The translations under genes were made by a program, and so were the position numbers. A DNA stretch of 64,000 bases, taken from the NCBI GenBank assembly GCA_946811185.2, contig OX328113.1, forward strand, positions 25,519,521 through 25,583,520, given 5' to 3'. Source of the stretch: Hippopus hippopus. Lineage: Eukaryota > Mollusca > Bivalvia > Cardiida > Cardiidae. Below the pieces are notes generated by a model. The model searched no databases and was not told the DNA's origin. It saw only the letters and a program-made list of their open reading frames with translations. Positions 55,254 through 64,000 of this stretch are shown here, piece by piece (the stretch's first letter is position 1; the number at the start of each line of letters is the position of its first letter).

Positions 55254-56514
55254 CGAGGGGTGTTCGTAAAGTTTCAGGACAAGTGCCGCCATTCTTTTAT
55301 TTTCAGATATTTTTTTTATGATTTTTTTCGGTAATGATAGCTACAACCATATTCTTTAAGTTAATTAAGACAAATAAATGAAGATACACGCAACGCGTGA
55401 TGTATTGTCACCATAGCAACGTCAGGTTGACGTGAGCGGGGCACCTTGATGCACTGAATAAAGGTTTGTTGTTTTAAAGGTATGAAATAGTCATTGTATT
55501 TTTCAAAATACTCCCTCGCATACTTAAGGCACTTCTGATGCCTATGTACCCAGGAATTAAAACAGTTTTTGAAGTCTGATGATGGCCGCATAAATCACTC
55601 TTGGAATATACCTAAAGTCGCACGGTGTGAGGTCAGGGCAGTATGGTGGGTGCACAAAGGTGTCAATCTATCGATCAGCAGGTGTTTCCTTTGTATTTAA
55701 TGAAGTATGAGGTGTGGTGTTGTGATGTTAGTAGAATCAGCTGACTTTTTCTGGTCGTTTCTTCTTTACAGCCCTGATCAATTCATGTTGCAGTATTGGA
55801 AACGAAATAATGGTTGTATCTATACATCTATATGCATGCAACACCGAAATTATGTTTATCAATCAATAGTTTCACTAATCAATTTCTACAATCGTGTGAA
55901 GTAAAATGCCATTTAAATCATGCAGTTAAAATACCGTACCTTCCAGTAATACTGCGCTGTCACTGTCTTCCCGATTGGCACTGCATGGCAGTGAATACCC
56001 CCTTTCATGTCAAAAAAGACGTTTTCACCATTGCTTTTGTAGGTGAGGGTGAATTAGGGATTGTCCAGAAAGAACTGTCTTGCTTGGTCTCTGGATCATA
56101 CAAAATAATCTAACTTTCATCGGCCGTCATAACAAATTCAAACAACCTGTCACCATGTTCTCTGTACTGTTTCAGGAAAGCCTTACTGTCGGCAACTCGC
56201 TGTAGCTTTTAATGGCTGGTTGTAGACGGGGTACCTAGCAGGCGCATACACAAAGACATACTGGGGTGCTTGTTGTGATTGATAGCTGCCAATAAAAATT
56301 AGTTATTTTGTGCGATGACGTCAAGGTGCCCCGCTCACGTCGACTTGACGTTACTATGGTGACAATACATCACGCGTTGCGTATATCTTCGTTTATCTGT
56401 TTCAATTGAACTATAGAATATGGTTGTAGCTTTCACTACTGAAAAAAATCATTAAAAATATCAAAAGATAAAAGAATGACACCGCTTGCCCCGAAACTTT
56501 TCGAACATCCCTTG
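55254..56514 (-). mobile_element. mariner element with long inverted repeats, transposase dead
   Basis: Flanked by TA (55252-55253, 56515-56516). The ends CGAGGGGTGTTCGTAAAG and the inverse of CTTTTCGAACATCCCTTG open inverted repeats of about 190 bp. 1261 bp in all. On the minus strand transposase blocks are visible: VMTADES followed by a stop, ILYDPETKQDSSFW, HPPYCPDLTPCDF (third catalytic Asp), and the C-terminal FKNCFNSWVHRHQKCLKYAR and REYFEKY. Stops and frame breaks make it inactive. Confidence 0.9.
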
Positions 56515-56516
56515 TA

Positions 56517-57267
56517 TTTATTGAAAAAAAGATCTAGCCTATTTATTTGAGTTTCACTAGCACAACTGGTCTCAAAATGCATCAGAATTGCTGTAAATTT
56601 GAATTTTTTAGGAGGTAGGTCCCCTTAATTCCATTTGAGACAAACCCCTCTCCACCTCCAAAACAAGGGGTAACCCTAACGTTATACTTGTGATTGTTTC
56701 TCCGCTAAGGGCTAGAGCGTAGAGTGCTCCAGACAAAGCAAAAAAAAAAACCAACAGAGCTACCCTCTGAATCGAAGGTAGGCCTCCTGTCCTAACCAGC
56801 CAACTACATGTAATAAAAAAATCAAATTTTAATTGATATAGATCTACAGCAAAATTGCGAATAAAGATAGTAGGCAATAGATCTAGGGGAGGAAATAGAC
56901 GTTTTAATAGATCAAAGTTGGGCTAGAATAAAGAAAACGAGAGAAATTAAAGCTCCTAATATCGTTGTGGATCGGTCTCGGGTCTGGAAACAGTCACCGT
57001 CAGATTCCATTGTAATTTTATGGTCAAAGGGAAAAAACTCGTACAATCTGTTTATCCATTAGTTATGAACAGTACTCTCCCTTATTGTAACCCCCCCCTT
57101 CGGATTAGTCTTTTTTTCAACCATTACAAACAGTCACACCCCCCCCCCCCCCTTAGGATTAGTCTTTTTTTCAACCATTACAGTCACACCGTAACTGTAA
57201 GAACCGGTGCAGGTTTAATTTACGCCCATACTGTCTATCGAAAAACCGGGACCCTCTGTTCACCCTT
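56517..57267. other. No gene seen; repeated C-tract
   Basis: A 53-bp direct repeat with a poly-C start and GGATTAGTCTTTTTTTCAAC at 57099-57185. No supported exon. Confidence 0.5.
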
Positions 57268-57405
57268 ATCCTGCTAAGTGAGTAAAATGAAACTTTCAAG
57301 CCGATTTTAAAAACCCAATCTTTGCTGTTTCAAAGGAGTTTTCTTTTGGAAAAATGTTCTGATTGGACCGTGTAGATTAAAGATCAGACTGCACATTCAT
57401 AAGTA
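57268..57405 (-). repeat. MITE-3 half copy
   Basis: AAAATGAAACTTTCAAGCCG, TTAAAAACCCAATCTTTGCT, then GTAGATTAAAGATCAGACTG; second palindrome arm missing. Confidence 0.65.
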
Positions 57406-58486
57406 CGCCTGAGTTTAGTCTGTGCTTGGAAGATTCAGGTATGCTTTCACTTTCTGTCCCCTGTTCCTTACGGTCAATGATCAAAGAAATGATTGGAATT
57501 TGACAAAATCAACCCATATTAACGATATTTGTTAATAACCTCGAAAATCTAATTGAGCGAAAACATGTTGTTGGTTTATAAGTTTAAATTGTAACATAAT
57601 AAAGCTTATTTATCGTATACATTCATCAGTTGATAAATTTTATCAGAAACGTTATATTTAGATTCTGCATGAGCTCTTACTTTGATAACCGATAACTTCC
57701 AAGTTTAAATTTTGGCGGTCGTCTTGTTTACAAATGTGACGAAATATAAGGGAGACTACCGCCTGTTTACAAAATAGTAACCCCGTCTGCAATTGATTTT
57801 TCTTTCTTTTGTCTACTGTCATGATATTTTCATAAGTAGCAGCATCTGCAATCCTGTCTTAAACTTTACTAGAAGTATGACAGCTCTATGAACATTTTTT
57901 ATTTCGATACAGACCGTCTTCACAAACGGCAATGATGTTTATTCGTCTTTGGTTTTATGCCGTCCACATATATAAGGGACGTAACTCTGCCGTTAAAAAG
58001 TGATGCCAGTATATACGAGTTTTCTCCCTTAGACCATAAAATTACTCCTAATTTAAGCTGGTTTCCGGTTCGTGCCACACAGAACTTCTCATTTACGTAA
58101 ATCAGTTGAAACAGAGTGGAAAGAAAGTAAAAGTGTTCATGAAATACAGGAACTTCGAAAAGTCGCATAAATTATTAAATAAATGAATGAATGAACGGGA
58201 TGTTGTACCCAACCATAGGCTGCCTTAGTTTAGGAAGAATCTAACCTCTGATTCATTTCCATCGGACAAAAGACAATTTTGACACTAAAATATCAACATT
58301 GAGCGGAAAATTGCACATGTCGTGTAGTATTCTTCAAAAAGATACTGAAATGATATTGTTAAAAGATTATTTTGACCTCAAGTAAGTATGAAATTCGAGA
58401 CGTGATGATTTCCATTTCGTCAGGGATCTATATATATATTTTTTCATTTTGTCTATTTCGTATCAAAATTTTCATCGAGTACGAAA
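57406..58486. other. No gene supported
   Basis: An 82-codon open frame on the minus strand (58168-57920) has no recognised domain. The rest is AT-rich. Confidence 0.4.
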
Positions 58487-59735
58487 ACAAGAGGGCCATG
58501 ATGGCCCTGTATCGCTCCACTGGCTAATAAGCAAAAACACTACAAGCCAAACATTACAGTACTTGGCCAATTGGTTTCAAACTAGAAGACGTACCAAATA
58601 TTTTCTATTAAATCCTACGAGAAAGTTATGATCCCAGGGCAAAGCCATTTTTGACCACAAAGCTATAATTACTTGAATCCTGGTGGAGGTCCACAAGATA
58701 AGCCCCATACCAAATAACACAGGTCTAGAATATGTGGTTATAAACAAGAAGATTTTCAAAGTTTCCCCAGTAAAAGGCCCTGTAAAACATGAGACCCCTG
58801 AGACAGGGCTAAATTTAGTATCCCTAGGTCTTATTATGGTTAGTAACAAGAGGATTTATAAAGTTTTCACTATAAAAGTCCATGTAAAACTTGTGACCCC
58901 TGGTGTGGGGACAAACTTGACCCAAAGGCTATAATTTGGGCCCTCTTGGTAGAGGCCCACTAGATATAGCTACATGCAAAATTTGGTAGTCCTAGGCCTT
59001 ATGGCTAGGTACAAGTAGATTTTTGAAGTTTTCCCTATGTAAGCCCATGTAAAACTTGCGACCCCCAGGGCGGGGCCAAATTTGACCCCGGGGCTATAAT
59101 TTAGGCACCCTTGGTAGACATCCACTAGATAAAGCTACATATTAAATTTGGTAGCCCTAGGCCTTGTGGCTAGGTATGAGATTTTTAAAGTTTTCCCTAT
59201 ATAAGACCATATAAAACTTCTGACCCCTGGGGCGGGGCCACATTTGACCCAAGGGCTATGATTTGGGCACTCTTGGTAGATGCCCACTTGATATAGCTAC
59301 ATACTAAATTTGGTAGCCCTAGGCCCTATGGCCAGGTACCAGAAGGATTTTAAAGCTTTCCCTATATAAGCCCATATAAAAATTGTGACCCCCGGGGCGG
59401 GGCCTATTTTGACCCTAGGGCTATTATTTCGAGGAACTTGGTAGAGGTCCATTAGATAATGCTACATGTCAAACCTGGTAGCCCTAGGCCTTATAGTTTC
59501 AGACAAGATTTTCAAAGATTTTCAATATTTTTCAGTTTTGTTGCCATGGCAACCAGAGTTTTTGAAGGAATCAAACTCTTTCAAGAAATTCTAAAGAAGA
59601 CCATTGCAGGATCATTCCTGTGAAGTTTCATCAAAATTGGATGGGTAGTTTCAGAGAAGATGTTTGAAATAAAAGTTAACGCACGGACGGACGGACGCAC
59701 GGAGGGACGCACGACGGACACCAGGCCATGGCATA
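58487..59735 (+). mobile_element. Pearl-like element with 163-bp core units
   Basis: Starts ACAAGAGGGCCATGATGGCC. Core motif GTAAAACTTGTGACCCCTGG near 58777, 58884, 59048, 59211 and 59374. It ends with GTTGCCATGGCAACCAGAGT-type sequence shared with 20810-23032 and an ACGGACGGACGGACGCACGG tract. Confidence 0.75.
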
Positions 59736-59921
59736 AGCTGCACCACTCGTGAAAATATTACCGATGATGTTCACTTGATGAAATAAATTTCGATCTTTCA
59801 CCGTAAAAAAAAAATATTCTCTATATATTCTGGTGTTAATCCTTCCACATTTTGGAACATTTTGTTATACGATTCCAAAATCAAAGATAAATTTATATTT
59901 TAAAAGTGCCAGCTCTAGGTA

Positions 59922-60162
59922 TGATTGATTGATCAATAGATTGAATGGTGCGTAGGCAGCTTTCAACATTATTTCAGTCACATTAAAGGAAAAGCTCACT
60001 AGTTCATGTTTTTCCTCACGTTTGTCCTTGGTTTTACCAGTATTAAAGTGTCTTTCCCAAGGACAGTCACATCCACAAAAAACCCAGTCGTTTCAGTGAG
60101 GCTAAAACCTGAGATCTCCAGATTATGAGTCCTACACTTTATCACTGAGCCATGCAGCACCC
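59922..60162 (-). repeat. SINE-A copy
   Basis: TATGATTGATTGATCAATAG tail; head inverse CACTGAGCCATGCAGCACCC; possible target duplication around GCCAGCTCTAG / GGCAAGCTCTAG. Confidence 0.8.
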
Positions 60163-60719
60163 TGGCAAGCTCTAGCAAGTTTATGCATCCAATCTTCCAC
60201 CTTTTGCAATAGAGTGATCAAAGTTGCATCTTCAAACCTTATCTGGCCACCCCCTCCCAAAATGAAAAACTATTTCTTTCTCATACATGTATTCATATTT
60301 TGGTACATTTTTGTGCTCTTCAATCAAAACCTACTTTTTATTTAAAGATGCATCTTTACTCGCGTTCATCCAGTTTTGTAACCAATTTTATCTTTATTTT
60401 ATGAAATTATAATCATTCTTGTACCTTCATGCCAAATGTTGCCTCTGACGGTTGCAAAGATTACGACGGATAGAAAATGCATTTCATTCCATTGCGGCTA
60501 GCCATAGACATTACAACCAGAGTTTCCGGTTTAAATCGAAGACAAATCCCTGGCGTCTCTTTATCCCATACACCTTATGTCGATTTTTTATCTACGTTTA
60601 CACGGTTATCTAGATTCTGCACACTGTAAAGTTTTAACAGTGTTTGTTTGCTCTCTGGCTGTAAGGGTGCATCTTTAACAAATAATACATGACCTTGAGG
60701 GCATTATGGAAGTTTATAG
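60163..60719. other. No gene seen
   Basis: No exon or repeat supported. Confidence 0.45.
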
Positions 60720-60925
60720 ACTGGTCTGTCCTTGAACTTGTTCATTTTTGAGAGCATTTGTAGATGACAAAATAACTGAGACTCAAATCATTGGATTTGC
60801 ATTTGAAATAATATAAAACATTGTGAAAAAAGGCAAAATTGCTGGCTACCAGCATTTTCTCCTTTTCCCAAAATGTTTTCAAAAGCTTTTTTTCTCAGTG
60901 TTCAGGATTGTCTGTATGGGGTCAA
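60720..60925 (+). repeat. MITE-1 copy, ends lost
   Basis: GAGAGCATTTGTAGATGACA; AAAACATTGTGAAAAAAGG; palindrome TTGCTGGCTACCAGCATTTT. Confidence 0.78.
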
Positions 60926-60984
60926 TTAATGTCTACAACAATGATTTCACAAGCATCTCTACAAAAGTCATTTCAGAAAGTAAC

Positions 60985-61214
60985 AAGAACTTCTTTACCA
61001 GATGAAAAAATATTACAGTAGTCCAAATAGGAAGCATTTGCCGACTACAAATTAAATGTGGCATAAATGATAGGATTTATCTTTGAAAATTTAGAAAACA
61101 TCGTGGGAAAAGGAGAAAATGCTGGTTACCAGCATTTTCTCCTTTTCCCACAATGTTTTCAAAAACCTTTTTTCTTGGGGAGGCAAAAAGTTTGGATTAC
61201 GCCATAAAGGGTTA
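60985..61214 (+). repeat. MITE-1 copy
   Basis: ACTTCTTTACCAGATGAAAA; GGAAGCATTTGCCGACTACA; near-perfect palindrome; CATAAAGGGTTA. Confidence 0.9.
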
Positions 61215-61437
61215 GCTCTTCTGTTTTAGCATTCCTGTGTTTCTACAACACTGAAGAAAGATTTTGAAAACATTGTGAGAAAAAGAATGCTGGTTAAATA
61301 GCATTTTCTTCTTTTCCTTCAACATTATATCTTATACTCTTACACAGACAAACTTAATCTACTTAGTCAGTTTCAATTTGTCGTCTGCAAATGCTTTCAA
61401 TTTGGACAGCTCTGTAATTTTTCTCAGTTGGTTAAAC
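61215..61437 (-). repeat. MITE-1 copy, diverged
   Basis: TTTTGAAAACATTGTGAGAA; GTCGTCTGCAAATGCTTTCA; GTTGGTTAAAC. Confidence 0.8.
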
Positions 61438-61663
61438 ATTATGTTGAATTACACTGGAAAAAACAATAAACAAACAAGTATTAATTACATTCTTTAATAA
61501 GCACATCAAAAAACATTATGACCAGTTGAAAAGTATAAAAAAAAAAACCGTTACAGATCACAAATTATTCATCTAAAAAGAAAACATGATCACAAATAGT
61601 CAAGGTGACAGATAAAGAAAATTGTATAATACAATTATATAGAATATAAAACTCAAAGCAAGA

Positions 61664-61893
61664 GTTTAACTTTTTATCAAACAGTTATGTATTTTAATTA
61701 TATAAAGGAAGGAGCTGTTTGAAAAGAAAAATGTGGGAAAATGAGAAAATGCTGGTAACCAGCATTTTCTCCTTTTCCAACAATGTTTTCTACCCTTTCA
61801 GAAAATTTCAGTTCATTAATACATCTTTGGTATTTGTGAAATGCACATGCTTTCAATTGTGAAGAGCCTGAATTTGTCAAGTAGGAAAGGGTT
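61664..61893 (-). repeat. MITE-1 copy
   Basis: TTAACTTTTTATCAAACAGT; palindrome AATGCTGGTAACCAGCATT; AGGAAAGGGTTAA. Confidence 0.88.
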
Positions 61894-61969
61894 AAAAAAA
61901 AAAACTATAAAATTACTGCTGATTTTGTCAAAAGCCCTGCATGCAAAACCCAAGGCTTAGCTGCAGTTA

Positions 61970-62250
61970 CTTTAAGTAAAACTTTTAGTCAAAAAAGGGC
62001 ATAACTGTGTCAAACATATTTTTATGGTTACCTGCCCTGTTGATAGTTAACAACTAGTCCAAGTTTCAAGTAAATATCTTCAGTAATGATAGAGACATTA
62101 TAAAATGTCAAAGTTTTTGCACAACAATGCAGATGACAACACAAAAAATGCCTGGTTATGACAATACCTCAATGTTTGCTTTGAAAACAGCAGAGCTAAC
62201 AATAGCACAGTACGCATGTGTCAATGCTTTGCTGCACTGTTTTTTAAGAG
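61970..62250 (+). repeat. Dispersed repeat shared with 21062-21405
   Basis: AAAAGGGCATAACTG, GAGACATTATAAAATGTCAA, GTTTTTGCACAACAATGC, TTGCTTTGAAAACAGC. Confidence 0.6.
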
Positions 62251-62251
62251 A

Positions 62252-63722
62252 AAACAAGATGTCTGTTTGTAAAACAGTCATGCCCCCCTACTGCCACATT
62301 GATACAGGAAGTGGCACAGTTCATAAACTGATATCAAAAGAATTGATTGGGAAATATCGATGTCATCTTTTTGATTTATAGCCCACTTCAATTGTTAAAC
62401 GTGATAATCTGTCAACAGTTTGCATAATTATACGCACCGCCGTGTGTATACATACAAGATTGTAAACAGTCGCTGATACACAGACTGGGTTATCGATTTT
62501 CTTTTCGGCACACGCGTTTGACTTCCGCTTTTTCCCAGTCGACTTCGATGCTTACTACGTCCCCGATAATATGCGAATAAAATGTTGGAGCCACAAGTTG
62601 AGCCACATATGATGATTTTTGAGACACTTTAATTTTGTTTGAGCAAATGGCTCAAGTGGCGAATGGCAGTGCAGGCCCTGAATCATCTGGTGGTCACTGT
62701 GGCCTTGACCTTTCACGGATTAACCTTAAAATCGATAGGGATCATTTACACTCCGAGATGAATATCTGTACAGAATTTGAAGGATCTAGGTCAATTCTGT
62801 GTGTAGTTATCATCTGGACAAGGTTTGGTCTATATATCATTAACTTGAAGGCCACTGTGACCTTGACCTTTGATGGATTAATCTCAAAATCAATAGGGAT
62901 CATTTACACTCCGAGATGAATATCTGTACTGAATTTGAAGAACCTATGTTAATTCTGTGTTTAGTTATCATCCGGACAAGGTTTGGTCTATATATCATTA
63001 AGTTGAAGGCCACTGTGACCTTGACCTTTGATGGATTAATCTCAAAATCGATAGGGATCATCTGCACTCCAAGATGAATGTCTGAGCCAAATTTGACGAA
63101 CCTAGGTCAATTCTGTGTCTAGTTATCATCCGAACAAGGTTTGGTCTATATATCAACATGTTGACGGTCACTGTGACCTTGACCTTTGACTGATTGACCT
63201 CAAAATCAATAGAGATCATCTACAATCCAAGAGGCATGTCTGTGCCAAATTTGACAAACCTAGGTCAATTCTGTGTCTAGTTATCATCCGGACAAGGTTT
63301 GGTCTATATATCAACATGTTGACGGTCACTGTGACCTTGACCTTTGACTGATTGACTTCAAAATCAATAGGGATCATTTACACTCCGAGACACATGTCTG
63401 AGCCAAATTTGACGAACCTAGGTCAATTCTGTGTCTAGTTATCATCTGGACAAGGTATGGTCTATATATCAACATGTTGACGGTCACTGTGACCTTGACC
63501 TTTGACTGATTGACCTCGGAATCAATAGGGATCATCTACACTCCGAGACGCATGTCTCTGCCAAATTTGACGAACCTAGGTCAATTCTGTGTCTAGTTAT
63601 CATCCGGACAAGGTAAGGTCTACCGACCCACCGCAGATGGACGGACGGACGGACCGACCTACTGACCGACCGACATTAGCAAAGCAATATACCCCCACTT
63701 CGTTGAAGGGGGGCATAATTAT
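62252..63722 (+). mobile_element. Pearl-like element with six 158-bp units
   Basis: Inverted ends CATGCCCCCCT (62280) and AGGGGGGCAT (63706). The unit motif TGACCTTGACCTTTGA lies at 62858, 63016, 63174, 63332 and 63490 (variant at 62701). A GATGGACGGACGGACGGACC tract stands before the right end. Confidence 0.8.
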
Positions 63723-63814
63723 GAGTTGAAAAAGGGGGCATGACTGCTAGAAATACTATGGGGTTTACCAGCAATACAAGTATTGGTTTCCCTTTTGACG
63801 GTAACCAGTAATTT

Positions 63815-64000
63815 GTTTGTTTATACACTGTTTTTATGCCATTTTCAACTTTAGTTTAGTTATATCATGGCAACCAGTGCATCTATCCATGCTTACCTGG
63901 AATTTCCTAAATCAGTACTTCGCATAGTATTCTTCCAAAGCCACTGGCTGCTTTCACACTTTTCAACTGTGACAGAGGAATAAATCCTGTCAAAATGACT
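63815..64000 (-). repeat. SINE-B copy, cut by the window end
   Basis: TTTTTATGCCATTTTCAACT, ATCTATCCATGCTTACCTGG, CCAAAGCCACTGGCTGCTTT. Confidence 0.8.

Noticed and set aside
57920..58168. 82-codon minus-strand frame
   Set aside because: Composition looks protein-like but no domain, splice pattern or repeat-free support; left unassigned.

Overview
The window is animal nuclear DNA, most probably from a bivalve mollusc. A heterodont such as a dreissenid is a guess from the style of the repeats, not a demonstrated identity. The evidence is AT-rich sequence, GT-AG introns, a tRNA-derived SINE fauna with (GATT)n/(AAAC)n tails, a non-LTR reverse transcriptase fossil, a dead mariner, Pearl-like elements with roughly 160-bp cores, and very many short foldback elements. 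No prokaryotic feature was seen.

Genes. (1) The minus strand from 54179 to 24827 carries a complete zinc transporter gene of the SLC30A2/3/8 (ZnT) group. I rebuilt it by hand from ten exons whose splice phases all fit, giving 422 residues. It has the cytosolic HCH motif, both HxxxD zinc sites, a His-rich loop, a C-terminal cytosolic domain and a terminal CxxC. (2) The plus strand at 11667-13145 carries a two-exon gene for a small secreted protein of 104 residues that I do not recognise. It has a signal peptide and possible prohormone cleavage sites. (3) The plus strand at 581-702 carries the last coding exon of a C-type lectin-domain protein; the rest is upstream or not resolved.

Layout. 1-5 kb: lectin exon, three foldback elements and a SINE. 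5.6-7.6 kb: broken LINE. 8.1-8.9 kb: Pearl-like element with 155-bp units. 11-13.2 kb: secreted-protein gene. 15.5-20 kb: clusters of foldback elements. 20.8-23.0 kb: large Pearl-like array. 24.8-54.2 kb: the ZnT gene, whose introns are almost wholly repeats. Two kilobase-scale minisatellites lie in its introns, along with a dead duplicate of exon 5 and about 35 copies of one MITE family. 55.25-56.5 kb: dead mariner. 58.5-59.7 and 62.2-63.7 kb: two more Pearl-like elements. 60.7-61.9 kb: another MITE cluster.

The most striking non-gene signal is MITE-1, a 200-230-bp element bounded by TTAA. Its ends start CCCTTTACCA and its centre is a near-perfect 65-bp palindrome. TTAA targets and CCC...GGG ends point to the piggyBac superfamily. 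More than 40 copies are present in both orientations. Some are nested in each other, some are in tandem sharing one TTAA, and several touch splice sites or the stop codon of the ZnT gene.
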